64,000 nt of DNA from an uncultured Christensenella sp. (GTDB lineage Bacteria > Bacillota > Clostridia > Christensenellales > UBA3700): assembly GCA_910584635.1 (NCBI GenBank), contig CAJUBA010000002.1:1-64000 (forward strand), in the 5' to 3' direction. The translations under genes and the position numbers were made by a program. This document shows positions 43,994 through 53,365 of the stretch, piece after piece; the stretch's first letter is position 1, and each line of letters starts with the position of its first letter. The notes below the pieces were generated by a model, which ran no database searches, was not told the DNA's origin, and saw only the letters and a program-made list of their open reading frames with translations.

Positions 43994-46900
43994 CTATTTC
44001 TTCCTCAAAGACCTCTGCTCTTTGAGGAAATCATTATATCGTTCTATCTGATCCTCCCTAAGGTCAATCATCTCCTTCGCCGTCGCCAACGCTTGACTAT
44101 CTCCTACTATCAACTCAGTTTCCTTTACCTTTACTTTCGTTCCTTCGCTTCCTGCGTTCCTTCTGATGTCCTTCATATACTCGTCTTCCATCTTGAATAA
44201 CGCTACCGTGCAGTCTTTCTTTATTGTCAGTTTTACCAAAGGATTTACTGAAGACTGTCCCAGTAAGATATAGTACGTAGATTTCTTCTCTTTACATTTA
44301 TCCTTACTCATTGCGTATTCTTTCAACGTATCGAAGAACTTCTTTTGTTTAGCAGACAGTTTTGCGTACGCTTCGTCAAGAGTCAATCTAGGAGCGGTTG
44401 CCTTTGCTTTGGGCGCAGGTTTTTCGGCAGGTATCTCAACTATCTTCTCTACCACCTTTTCCACCTCGATTGGTACTTCTACCTTTACTTCTTTGACTAC
44501 CTCCTTTTCGACGATTTTTTCTACTTCGACAGGCACCTCGACGCGTACTTCCTTTTCTACGACTTTCTCAATTGGTTTCTCTACTATCTTTTCTACTACC
44601 TGCGTTTCAACGGATTTATTCGTAGAAAGTTCAAGTATCTTTTCCATCAATTTATCTTGATTATCGAGAATACGTCTTATAGTATCGTCGCTTGCTATTG
44701 TCGTCGCAACTTCCCTTTCTATTACTTTCTCGACAGGTTTTTGCTCGGAAAGTTGTTTCATTAGTTTTTCTATACGTTTGTCGCTATGCTCCGTAAGTTC
44801 TCTTATCCTTTCCTCGTTATGCGCGTTTTGCTCTATCAATTTATTTATTAGTTCGTCATTATTAGACGCTTGTTGCGGCAACATCTGTTGCATTCCGGGA
44901 AGCATTGCCGTCATTGTTTCGGATACTATTCCTCTTATATCTTCCGCGCCTAAACTAGGTTGCGGCGCGTACGCAAAGCCTTGCTGTCCCATAGTATTGC
45001 CCGCGTTTCCGCCCATCATCCGCATAAACATCATTTCTTCTCTATGCTTTGCATATTCTTCCTTTGCGTCTTCCAACTCCTCTTCCGCTTTACTCCTTCT
45101 CTTCTGCGAGATTACCATAAAGATTAAAGACAATACTGCCGTTCCCATCAACACACATGCTATTACAGTCCAGTTCGTTACGCTTATTCCTAAGAACGCT
45201 GTTGCATAGAAAGTATTGTACTTCTTCTCCATTACTTTCTTCGCTTTCTTTCTCTTACTCTCGTTGCTCGCAGTCTTAGATAAGAACGCTATAGTCAAGA
45301 TTATACTTATTCCGCTTGCTATCAACTGCCACAAAGGCAAGTCTTTTATCTTAGCCAGTATCTCGTCTAATGCTCCGCCGTTTCCGTCGTCATCATTATC
45401 TCCGTCGGAATTGTTAGGATTATTCGGGTCGTTAGGATCGTTCGGGTCATAGTCTTTCATTTCAAACTCTTCTCCGTCTGTTTCCACCCCTTCATTCAAT
45501 GTACTTCCGTCTACCCCTACAAACTCGTAGTTACTCTTATACTCGTCCTTTATCTTCGCCTTCACCGTATACGTCTTGCCCGCTTCCAGTTGACTTTCCT
45601 CTACTAAGTTTCCTTCTCCGTCGTAATACTCGTATTCTATCGCTTCCTTGTCTTCTTTACTTACTTCGCTTAGTACTGGACTCTTTCCGCTCGTATCCCA
45701 CTGTGCTACTATCTTCCTCTTTTCTATCTCATACTCTATTACGCTCTTTCTTAGATAATAATATCCCTCGTCTTCCGCGCTCAACTCCAACGTTATTACA
45801 TATCTTCCCGCGTCCGTCGGCGCTCCTTCCAATATGTTCTCCTCGCTTACGCTTTCTTTGTAATACTTCACCGTTACTCGGCTTATTGTAAAGTCTACGT
45901 CGTTTACTATCTTCAATTCTCCGCCGTGCGCCTTCCCGTCGTACGTGTACTTCTCGCTTGTCAAGTCTATATACACTTCTTCGCCGTTCGAACCAACTAT
46001 GAACACCTTGCTCTTTGGCTCCGCCTCATAGTTCTTATCCGCGCTAGATTTAAGTATCGCTTCTACTATATACCTACTTACTCCTTCTCCTACCTCTATG
46101 CTTTCTAACGTTACCTCTTCGCCTTTCTGTCCCGATACGTATCTGTAATACTTGTATCCTTCTATCTTATCCGCATTTTCTCCTTTGACTTGATAATACT
46201 TAAACGTCGCTCCGTTTCCGTCTGTCTTTACTTCTTCTCCCCATTCCAATACCAACGTTCCTTTATCTATTCTCCATTCCAACGTCTTCGGGAACGTTCC
46301 GCCGTTGTAGATATATGTACTGTCGTCGTTTATTATTGGATTTATATAGTTACTGTCGTCGTTCTCAAACTCCAACACTCTCGCCGTATAACTTCCTACG
46401 TCTTTCTTACTATTGTCTTCATATCCTGTTATCTCGTTTACTCTCAATCCATCGGGTAAACCTTGTAACTCCACCGTATAGAATCTATTTGCGTACTTAT
46501 ACATTCCGTCCGTATAATTCCATCTGACATTGGATAAGTCATATTTACCCTTTACTATCTCCCAACTAAATTCAAACTCCGTTTTCGTCAAGAGTCCTTG
46601 CGTCGACGTCAACTTTACTTTCGCTGTAAATATGTTTACCGCCGTTCCTTCGTTTGTTTCATATTCCGCCGTTACTCCGTTCTCTTGCAGATAACTATCC
46701 AACTTTACCTTAAACGTGTATTTTTCTCCGTTATACATAACTTGAAATACGGTTCCGCTATTCGTTACCTGCTGTTCCGCTCCGCTTTCTATCTTATAGT
46801 TTGTATAGTACCACATTATATGACTATCGTTTACTTCTATCTCCCTCTCCGTTACAGAAAACGTCTGCGTTCCTCCGGCATAATTATAATTCTTCCCCTC

Positions 46901-49042
46901 TCCCGTATCGTTTAACGTTACTCTTAACGTATAATTCCCGTTTGCCAATCTCGGCATCGTTATATTCGTTCTCTTCTTATTCGTTCCGTCCGCTACTATT
47001 CTTGACGGATCCATTGCTATATCGTTGTAACTCAAAGAATATGTCAATACATCGCTTTCGCTTCTCCTGTCGTCCTCTATATATATCTCTTTCTCTATTC
47101 CGCTGTTCCATGACCATGCGTCTGAATGAAAATCTACGCGCAACGTCGCTTTCTTCATTGTAAGCGTTATCTCGTAAGACTCTGTTCCTCCACCTCTCCA
47201 CTGCGTGGCTACTCCGTTATCTGCAAGCGATACCGTTACTCTATATATACCGGCATTCTTTACGCTTAGTTTCCTCTCGCTCTCTAAATACGTCATTCCG
47301 CTTCCCGAAGGTATTGTTATTACCGCGTCTTCGCTCATTCCGCTTACAGAGAACATCTGCTCTTCTCCGTTGTACGTCAATTCTTTTAATCCTACGTCGG
47401 GCTTGTTGACTTCCTTTGCGTTTATAGAGAATTCATAATCGTAATCTTTATCCAACTCGTAGTTGCATTCGTTGGTTATTTTGACAGTCGCTTTATACGC
47501 TCCTATTGCTGTTGGATAAGTATCCGAATTGTATCCCTTTCCATCCGTACTTGTATAGGTAAACCCGAAGGTAGGCGCTCGACCGTTCTCCAACGTATCT
47601 CCGCTATATACTTCTCCCGCTTTCGCTGTCGCAGACAGTCCCCCTTCTACCTCGGTTATTTCTTCTATACCTATCTTCTTTTTAGTTATTGTGAAATTAA
47701 ACACCCTTACCGTTTCGCTCTCGCCTTTGCTTATATCAGGCTCACCCTTGAAAACAAATATTGTATTAGATTTTATCTTTGCCTTTACTTGATATAATTT
47801 TGCATCTATCATATCGACTTGAGAATATTCCAAATCTAAGACTTCCGCATTATACCAATTTTTTTGTTCTTCCGCTACGTTCGATAAATTCAAAGCCTGT
47901 CCCGTATATTCTACCGTTACATCTGTCGGCGCGTCAATTTCCAAATTTTCCGCGCGTTCTGCCGCCTTTTTAAGATTTAGATGAAAAGCAGGTCGCCCCC
48001 AAGCCTTTGCGTCAATATTACCATACGTCAAACTCGCGCCGTCGGAAGAACTTCGATATACTCGCGTATAAGAATTGTTGTATGCCGAACGTAACCAAAG
48101 ATGCGTATCCGCGGCGCGTTGATTTTCAGATAGCATCCATATTCCGGGGGCGCCTTCAATTCCTATTTCCGCAACACTGGGAAGCCAAATTCTGTCTTCT
48201 GCCCAATTTGCATAACCTGTTTTACTTTCATAGTTATGGGCGTCATTGTAAAAATTACCCATACCGCTATCAAGAGCGTCATTATTGTAATTATAATCCT
48301 GCCCTGCTGATTCCTTTGCGCTTTGACTGTGTTGCCAACTCATTTTGTCTGGCACTTCTATAAAGGAAGTTAAACTCCCTTTTACGTCATCCATCGTATA
48401 GATCGCCCAATCATTGTTTTCATCTTGCTCTACTCTAGTCAACGAAGTCGCATTATAAGTCCTAGCATATTCTCCGCCATTATTTAGCGCAACTGCTCTA
48501 ACGCTACTTGTTCCGTACATATTATTTGGATAATTCCCGTTTGAGTTTGTCGCTTGAGTATGCCAACTACTATTAAAACCGTCGTAAGTCGCAAGCATTA
48601 AAGTAAGAATAGGTTCTCCGCTCAAATTCTTTGATAAATAAGTAGCAGTCCATTGTCTTGCGCCTATTGTTACGGTTACGTCTTTATTATTAACATCTTC
48701 CTCATTATTATTGTATATTCTAAAATCTTCTGACGTTTTCGGCGTTGTTAAATCTAAATTTTCAATTGTACTCTTATCCGGATTTTCTACCCCGGTAACT
48801 TGACGTATCAATTCCCAAAACATCTCGCCTGCAAATACTTTTCCCGTCATTGTAGTATCATCTTCGTATCCTTCCAATAACATCTCTCCTATATTGGTAG
48901 ATTGAATTGTAATATTGTCATATTCAAACGCATTAGCCTTATCACTTGTAAAATATAGCGATATTATATTTACTGCGCATACGCTTAATATTATTAAAAG
49001 CGACAAGATAATAAGATTTGTTTTTCTTTTCCCAGTGTCCAT
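43994..49042 (-). CDS. Giant membrane-anchored surface protein with MBG-like repeats
   Basis: About 1682 residues from ATG 49042 (GGGG 6 nt upstream); an ATG at 49054 adds four residues. An N-terminal helix (LIILSLLIILSVCAVNIISL) acts as signal or anchor. Residues ~90-390 resemble the DUF6273-type domain of clostridial surface proteins (RIWLPSVAEIG, HLWLRSAYNNS, GRPAFHLNL). From ~400 to ~1290 come beta-rich repeats of the MBG/Ig type (YSGDTLENGRAPTFGFTY, LTYNGEEQMFSV, YTYDGKAHGGELKI). A D-P-N-D-P-N linker precedes hydrophobic helices near 1330-1400, then a coiled coil with VEKEVRVEVPVEVEK-type repeats, and a 130-residue conserved-looking C-terminal domain. Probably an adhesin-like envelope protein. 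The upstream promoter segment appears invertible. Confidence 0.8.
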   Translation of the reverse strand: MDTGKRKTNLIILSLLIILSVCAVNIISLYFTSDKANAFEYDNITIQSTNIGEMLLEGYEDDTTMTGKVFAGEMFWELIRQVTGVENPDKSTIENLDLTTPKTSEDFRIYNNNEEDVNNKDVTVTIGARQWTATYLSKNLSGEPILTLMLATYDGFNSSWHTQATNSNGNYPNNMYGTSSVRAVALNNGGEYARTYNATSLTRVEQDENNDWAIYTMDDVKGSLTSFIEVPDKMSWQHSQSAKESAGQDYNYNNDALDSGMGNFYNDAHNYESKTGYANWAEDRIWLPSVAEIGIEGAPGIWMLSENQRAADTHLWLRSAYNNSYTRVYRSSSDGASLTYGNIDAKAWGRPAFHLNLKKAAERAENLEIDAPTDVTVEYTGQALNLSNVAEEQKNWYNAEVLDLEYSQVDMIDAKLYQVKAKIKSNTIFVFKGEPDISKGESETVRVFNFTITKKKIGIEEITEVEGGLSATAKAGEVYSGDTLENGRAPTFGFTYTSTDGKGYNSDTYPTAIGAYKATVKITNECNYELDKDYDYEFSINAKEVNKPDVGLKELTYNGEEQMFSVSGMSEDAVITIPSGSGMTYLESERKLSVKNAGIYRVTVSLADNGVATQWRGGGTESYEITLTMKKATLRVDFHSDAWSWNSGIEKEIYIEDDRRSESDVLTYSLSYNDIAMDPSRIVADGTNKKRTNITMPRLANGNYTLRVTLNDTGEGKNYNYAGGTQTFSVTEREIEVNDSHIMWYYTNYKIESGAEQQVTNSGTVFQVMYNGEKYTFKVKLDSYLQENGVTAEYETNEGTAVNIFTAKVKLTSTQGLLTKTEFEFSWEIVKGKYDLSNVRWNYTDGMYKYANRFYTVELQGLPDGLRVNEITGYEDNSKKDVGSYTARVLEFENDDSNYINPIINDDSTYIYNGGTFPKTLEWRIDKGTLVLEWGEEVKTDGNGATFKYYQVKGENADKIEGYKYYRYVSGQKGEEVTLESIEVGEGVSRYIVEAILKSSADKNYEAEPKSKVFIVGSNGEEVYIDLTSEKYTYDGKAHGGELKIVNDVDFTISRVTVKYYKESVSEENILEGAPTDAGRYVITLELSAEDEGYYYLRKSVIEYEIEKRKIVAQWDTSGKSPVLSEVSKEDKEAIEYEYYDGEGNLVEESQLEAGKTYTVKAKIKDEYKSNYEFVGVDGSTLNEGVETDGEEFEMKDYDPNDPNDPNNPNNSDGDNDDDGNGGALDEILAKIKDLPLWQLIASGISIILTIAFLSKTASNESKRKKAKKVMEKKYNTFYATAFLGISVTNWTVIACVLMGTAVLSLIFMVISQKRRSKAEEELEDAKEEYAKHREEMMFMRMMGGNAGNTMGQQGFAYAPQPSLGAEDIRGIVSETMTAMLPGMQQMLPQQASNNDELINKLIEQNAHNEERIRELTEHSDKRIEKLMKQLSEQKPVEKVIEREVATTIASDDTIRRILDNQDKLMEKILELSTNKSVETQVVEKIVEKPIEKVVEKEVRVEVPVEVEKIVEKEVVKEVKVEVPIEVEKVVEKIVEIPAEKPAPKAKATAPRLTLDEAYAKLSAKQKKFFDTLKEYAMSKDKCKEKKSTYYILLGQSSVNPLVKLTIKKDCTVALFKMEDEYMKDIRRNAGSEGTKVKVKETELIVGDSQALATAKEMIDLREDQIERYNDFLKEQRSLRKK

Positions 49043-49063
49043 TCTAAACCCCATTTTTTACGG

Positions 49064-49197
49064 GTCAGTAAAAGTGTACTTTTACTGACTGTGAGATATT
49101 GCCAAACCATTTTAATTATTGTATAATTATTATGAAAAATTGCTCGTTTTTTGAGTAATTCAGCATAATATTTATTGGTCAGTAAAAGTACACTTTT
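49064..49197. promoter_or_regulatory. Candidate invertible promoter segment
   Basis: Exact 20-bp inverted repeats AAAAGTGTACTTTTACTGAC (49070-49089) and its complement (49178-49197) flank 88 bp. The left copy is part of a 26-bp site (49064-49089) with 12-bp arms around a GT core; the right copy has the core AC, so the sites are oppositely oriented. Inside, TTGCCA (49099-49104), 17 bp, TATAAT (49122-49127) points to the plus strand, away from the surface gene. Inversion would aim it at that gene. No good minus-strand promoter exists in the present orientation. Confidence 0.6.
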
Positions 49198-49268
49198 TTT
49201 GGAATTTTGTATATTTTTGTTTCTAATTAGAAATATTTTGGCTATTTATTACACAAGACTACTTTTGC

Positions 49269-49298
49269 TTGCTAATAAACGCGCGTTTAGTTTATAAT
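49269..49298 (+). promoter_or_regulatory. Promoter of the DUF4430 lipoprotein gene
   Basis: TTGCTA (49269-49274), an 18-bp spacer and TATAAT (49293-49298). The spacer contains the perfect palindrome AAACGCGCGTTT (49277-49288), a possible repressor site. Confidence 0.55.
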
Positions 49299-49341
49299 AA
49301 ATAAAACGCAATAAAAATTTATAAAACAAAAGGATAAATCT

Positions 49342-49809
49342 ATGAAAAAAATCATTTCTCTAATCGCATTGATACTTCTAATATCGCTTATAGCGACGAC
49401 GTTTGTCGCTTGCGGCGGCGACGTAGACGAAAGCGGCTTTATGACTTTGGTCGTAAAAAACGGCGACGATATAAAAGCGTATAAAGTCGACCTTTCGAAA
49501 ATTTCAGACGAGAGCAACACCGGAGTAATGGCAGTACTCGAATATTTGAAAAACAACGACAATTTGACTTATACTTCGCAAGAAAGCGCTTACGGCGCAT
49601 ATCTTACGCAAGTCAATTCTCTTAAAGAGGAGAACGGCAATTATATATATCTTTATACGGACGTGGAAAAGGATTTTGACGTAAGCGAATACGCTACAAC
49701 GGTTGATTACGACGGCAAGACTCTGACAAACAGCGGAGTAGGCGTAAGCCAAATGAGCGTTAAGGAAGGCTGTACGATTCTAATTACGACCATATCTTTC
49801 GGCAACTAA
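49342..49809 (+). CDS. DUF4430 (transcobalamin-like) lipoprotein
   Basis: 155 residues. A lipoprotein signal peptide ends in TTFVACGG (lipobox Cys). The rest matches the DUF4430/transcobalamin C-terminal-like fold: GVMAVLEYLKNNDNLTYTS, YGAYLTQVNSLKEENGNYIY, a short acidic loop and GVGVSQMSVKEGCTILI (the G-V-x-x-x-x-V-x-x-G-D-like strand). Such lipoproteins are usually followed by an ECF S component, as here with no gap, and are thought to capture a vitamin such as cobalamin at the cell surface. The ligand is inferred from family, not from residues. Confidence 0.8.
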   Translation: MKKIISLIALILLISLIATTFVACGGDVDESGFMTLVVKNGDDIKAYKVDLSKISDESNTGVMAVLEYLKNNDNLTYTSQESAYGAYLTQVNSLKEENGNYIYLYTDVEKDFDVSEYATTVDYDGKTLTNSGVGVSQMSVKEGCTILITTISFGN

Positions 49810-50409
49810 ATGCAAGGACGCGACAAAGCAAGAAAAATCGCTGTAATAGCGTTGATGACGGCAACTATCGAAGGGGGAAAACTGGCTCTCTCTTTCATAC
49901 CTAACGTCGAAATTGTTACCTTGCTTTGCGCGCTTTACGGATATATTTTCGGATGGTCGGGAATAATTTCGACATACCTATTCGTAGTTATCGAAAGCGT
50001 AATCTGGGGGTTTAATACCTGGGTGGTTACTTACGTAATTTACTGGCCTATGGTCGCTTTCATTTTTATGATATTAGGTAAATACGAAATAAAAAACCGC
50101 GCAGTTATTACGTTGTGCGCAACGCTTTTGACAATTTCTTTCGGAGTACTCAGCAGCCTTATAGACACGGGACTTTTAAGCGGATTCTTCAAAGATTTCG
50201 GTAAGAGATTTTCAATTATCTATATAAGAGGCATAGTCTTCTACCTTGTGCAGACAATCTGTAATTTCGCATTGTTTTTGGGCGCGTTCAGACCATTGGA
50301 ACAAAAAATCAACGATATATGTCCCGAAAAGTTGAAATGTAAAAAGATACGCGTAAAAATGTTGGACGGAGAAAACTGCGACGGCGCGGCTAAAAGTAAA
50401 ACTCATTGA
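49810..50409 (+). CDS. ECF transporter S component
   Basis: 199 residues with about six helices. The start KIAVIALMTATIEGGKLAL resembles the S-component N-terminal motif that contacts the T subunit, followed by NVEIVTLLCALYGYIFG. It starts directly after the lipoprotein stop, so it is co-translated. The energising A/A'/T subunits are not in this window and must be shared. The pairing with a DUF4430 protein suggests cobalamin or a related ligand. Confidence 0.82.
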   Translation: MQGRDKARKIAVIALMTATIEGGKLALSFIPNVEIVTLLCALYGYIFGWSGIISTYLFVVIESVIWGFNTWVVTYVIYWPMVAFIFMILGKYEIKNRAVITLCATLLTISFGVLSSLIDTGLLSGFFKDFGKRFSIIYIRGIVFYLVQTICNFALFLGAFRPLEQKINDICPEKLKCKKIRVKMLDGENCDGAAKSKTH

Positions 50410-50425
50410 CCGATAAATAAAATAT

Positions 50426-50466
50426 AAAAGACGTCGCGCTTGACTAGCGCGACGTCTTTTTGTTTT
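50426..50466. terminator. Bidirectional terminator between ECF and thiE genes
   Basis: A 15-bp perfect stem AAAAGACGTCGCGCT/AGCGCGACGTCTTTT with a TGACT loop, followed by a T-rich run. Confidence 0.92.
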
Positions 50467-50480
50467 GTATATATCTCATT

Positions 50481-51107
50481 CTATTTATGAAACATTGACT
50501 TTAATTCTCTTGCGGCGCTCTCGACGTCGTTTTGAGATACTATTGCGGAAACTACCGCGATTCCGTCAATACCCTTGCCTATAAAATCAGGCAAAGTGGT
50601 TTTGTTAATTCCCCCGATAACGACAATAGGTATGGATACTTCGCGTCGAATTCTGTCTAATTCTTCCATTGTTACTACTTTCGCGTCGGTTTTCGTATCG
50701 GTAGCGAACATCGCTCCCACTCCTATATAATCGGCTCCGTCTTGCTGCGCTTTCAAAGCCTCCGTAAGCGAAGACGCGGATACCCCTATTATCATATCCT
50801 CGCCTACCATACTTCTCACAATGGCGCACGGCAAATCGTCCTGTCCGACATGCACGCCGTCCGCGCCGACTGCGATAGCAACGTCGACTCTGTCGTTGAT
50901 AATAAGCGGAACGCCGTATCTTCGGGTTATCTCCTTAACGCTTTTTGCTATCTGTAAAAACTCTTTGCCCGGGCAGTCTTTTTCTCTGATTTGAACTACG
51001 CTAACTCCGCCTTTGAGAGATTTTTCCACGCATTCTTCGATAGAGGTATCGCTCATGATACTTCTGTCTGTGCAAAGATAAAGACTGTAATCTATCTTAC
51101 TTTTCAT
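50481..51107 (-). CDS. thiE: Thiamine-phosphate synthase
   Basis: 208 residues, TIM barrel. Motifs: GGVSVVQIREKDCPGKEF (pyrophosphate and Arg/Lys site), LIINDRVDVAIAVGADGVHV followed by GQDDLP, and IGVGAMFATDTKTDA, IVVIGGINKTT. It joins HMP-PP and HET-P to thiamine phosphate. It overlaps thiM by 11 bp and is the last gene of the TPP-controlled operon. Confidence 0.95.
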   Translation of the reverse strand: MKSKIDYSLYLCTDRSIMSDTSIEECVEKSLKGGVSVVQIREKDCPGKEFLQIAKSVKEITRRYGVPLIINDRVDVAIAVGADGVHVGQDDLPCAIVRSMVGEDMIIGVSASSLTEALKAQQDGADYIGVGAMFATDTKTDAKVVTMEELDRIRREVSIPIVVIGGINKTTLPDFIGKGIDGIAVVSAIVSQNDVESAARELKSMFHK

Positions 51108-51891
51108 AATCTATCTTGCCTCTTTGTTCAATAACGGCGTCGTCTATTTTGCTCAATGCATCGATTATTCCTATATGCAGACTTCCCGTACCGATTTGAG
51201 CATACTTTTCATAAGACAGTTCTCCCGCTATTCCCATAGACGCGACCGCTTGAACAACAGCGCAGAATTTATCTTCCACTGCTCCGGCATAAGCGCCTAT
51301 GACTCCCGAAAGCATACAGCCTGTTCCGGTTATTTTGCTCATTGCCGCTACTCCGTTGGAAATCTTCGCCACTCTTTCGCCGTCGCTGATAACGTCGACG
51401 GCGCCTGTAATCGCAACGACGCAACCGCATTTTCTCGCTACGTTTTTCGCGACCTCAACCGCGTCGTTCGCGCTGTCTTGTTCTGCGCTGTCAACTCCTC
51501 TTGTCGACACGTTCAATCCGGCGATAAAAGATACTTCCGACAAGTTTCCTCTTATTACGGCAAATTTAACTTGTTCTAAAAGCGTTTTTACAGTTTCATT
51601 TCTCAACTGCGACGCACCGGCGCCTACCGGATCCAATACTACTGGAATATTTTTGTTGTTTGCCGCGATACCCGCCTGAATCATCGAGGCTATTGTTCTT
51701 TTATTAAGCGTGCCTATATTGATTACAAGCGCGTTGCTTATAGACGCTATTTGACTTACTTCGTCTATATCGTCGGACATTATAGGCGAACCGCCGCAAG
51801 CGAGTATTGCGTTGGCAACGTCGTTGACCGTAACGTAATTTGTTATGCAATGCACCAAAGGAACTCTTTTTCTTACAATACCGTTAATCAT
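51097..51891 (-). CDS. thiM: Hydroxyethylthiazole kinase
   Basis: 264 residues, ribokinase-like. Motifs: VHCITNYVTVNDVANAILA, GGSPIMSDDIDEVSQI, VVLDPVGAGASQLRNE, VIRGNLSEVSFIAG and the catalytic Cys/Asp loop KITGTGCMLSGVIGA. It phosphorylates the thiazole alcohol (salvage). Overlaps tenA by 4 bp. Confidence 0.95.
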   Translation of the reverse strand: MINGIVRKRVPLVHCITNYVTVNDVANAILACGGSPIMSDDIDEVSQIASISNALVINIGTLNKRTIASMIQAGIAANNKNIPVVLDPVGAGASQLRNETVKTLLEQVKFAVIRGNLSEVSFIAGLNVSTRGVDSAEQDSANDAVEVAKNVARKCGCVVAITGAVDVISDGERVAKISNGVAAMSKITGTGCMLSGVIGAYAGAVEDKFCAVVQAVASMGIAGELSYEKYAQIGTGSLHIGIIDALSKIDDAVIEQRGKIDYEK

Positions 51892-52544
51892 ATTTTACCT
51901 CCTGCCATTTGCCAAAAATACAATTCGTGCGCGCTTGCCTGCTCGAATATTTTGCTAAGACGTTTTTTCTTTTCCCCGTCCGCGTCCTTGCAGACCTCGT
52001 TGCAGTACTCCGTCCAGTATTCGCAACATTCTTTATAAAATTCCGATGTGTAATCTGCGACCAACGGAGCGAAATATCCGTCTTTGACGCTAGGATATTT
52101 ATCCAATACGCTTTTGAATACGTAGTAGTATCCCAACATACAAGGCATTACCGCCATGAGTATTTCGGGAATATCGCCGTCTTTCGCGGTATCCAACAAA
52201 AACTGAGTGTAATTGCGACAAGCGGGTAATTTTTGCATTTTGTCAACGTCCTCGTCCGTCATGGAATTGTCTTGTAGATATTTAAGACGCGTAGCGTTTT
52301 CGCTGTCGTTGACAAAACCGAGTATAGAATAGAATACCTGCATTTGTTTAAGAGAATCGCTCTTATACATCGCCATTGCAAACGCTTTGAGATAATCCCT
52401 CAAATATATGCTGTCTTGGACAATGTAGTCCAAAAATTTTTGTCTGTCCAACGTGCCTTTGCCCATCTCTTCGAGAAAAGACTCGTTTGCCGCCGCTTCC
52501 CAAAGATACATGGAATCTTTTATTATACTGTCCATAAATTTCAT
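51888..52544 (-). CDS. tenA: TenA family thiaminase/aminopyrimidine hydrolase
   Basis: 218 residues, all-helical TenA/THI-4 fold. Characteristic stretches: LDRQKFLDYIVQDSIYLRDY, AMPC-type loop given as LMAVMPCMLGYYYVF, and a C-terminal FEQASAHELYFWQMA with the conserved Glu-x-x-F-W. TenA recovers the HMP pyrimidine from degraded thiamine. AAGGAG site before the ATG. Between thiD and thiM, which supports a salvage pathway without de novo thiC. Confidence 0.93.
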   Translation of the reverse strand: MKFMDSIIKDSMYLWEAAANESFLEEMGKGTLDRQKFLDYIVQDSIYLRDYLKAFAMAMYKSDSLKQMQVFYSILGFVNDSENATRLKYLQDNSMTDEDVDKMQKLPACRNYTQFLLDTAKDGDIPEILMAVMPCMLGYYYVFKSVLDKYPSVKDGYFAPLVADYTSEFYKECCEYWTEYCNEVCKDADGEKKKRLSKIFEQASAHELYFWQMAGGKI

Positions 52545-52561
52545 AACTGTTTTCTCCTTAA

Positions 52562-53350
52562 TCAGTTTTTATAATATTTGAAAAAATGATGCGTAGGTCC
52601 GCAACCTTTTCCCAGTTCCAAAGCGTTTTCAATCGCTGAGGTAACGTATTCTTTTGCTTTTGCCACAGCGCCGGCAAGACTTTCTCCAAGCGCAAGATAG
52701 GAAGCGATTGCGCTAGATAAAGTACATCCCGTTCCGTGAGTGTTTTTAGTATTTATGCGCTTGCTTACAAACTCGCTGTATTCCTTACCGTCGTACAGTA
52801 CGTCCCTGGCGTCGCCTATATAGTGTCCGCCTTTTATCAAAACCGCTTTTGCTCCCATTCCGATAATCTTTTTACACGCCAGTTTCATATCCTCAACGGT
52901 TTCTATTTTCATGCCTGATATTTTTTCCGCCTCGGGGACATTCGGCGTAAGCAACGTTGCGACGGGAATTACTTGGCTTATCAGAGTATCTATCGCGGAT
53001 TCGCGCATAAGCGGACAGCCGTTTTTGGCGTACATTACCGGATCCACGACAATATGTTTGGGTTTATATTGCAATAGTTTGGACGCGACCGTCTTCATAC
53101 ATTCGGGAGAAGAAAGCATTCCTACTTTTACCGCGTCGACAGTTATGTCTTCGAATACCGCGTCTATCTGGTCGGATATAACTTTTGTCGACACGTCTTC
53201 TATCGATATTACTCTGCTTGTGTTTTCCGCTACGACCGACACGATTACGCTCATTCCGAATACGCCTATAGCCGACATTGTCTTTATGTCCGCCTGTATT
53301 CCCGCGCCTCCGCTGCAATCCGATCCCGCTATGCTCAAAGCCGTTTTCAT
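52562..53350 (-). CDS. thiD: HMP/HMP-phosphate kinase
   Basis: 262 residues, ribokinase-like: ALSIAGSDCSGGAGIQADIK, IVVDPVMYAKNGCPLM, LTPNVPEAEKISGM, VLIKGGHYIG and the NTHGTGCTLSSAIASYLALG anion hole. It phosphorylates HMP twice for ThiE. First gene of the operon; a GGAGG ribosome site follows the riboswitch terminator. Confidence 0.95.
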   Translation of the reverse strand: MKTALSIAGSDCSGGAGIQADIKTMSAIGVFGMSVIVSVVAENTSRVISIEDVSTKVISDQIDAVFEDITVDAVKVGMLSSPECMKTVASKLLQYKPKHIVVDPVMYAKNGCPLMRESAIDTLISQVIPVATLLTPNVPEAEKISGMKIETVEDMKLACKKIIGMGAKAVLIKGGHYIGDARDVLYDGKEYSEFVSKRINTKNTHGTGCTLSSAIASYLALGESLAGAVAKAKEYVTSAIENALELGKGCGPTHHFFKYYKN

Positions 53351-53365
53351 TTTTACCTCCTTAAA

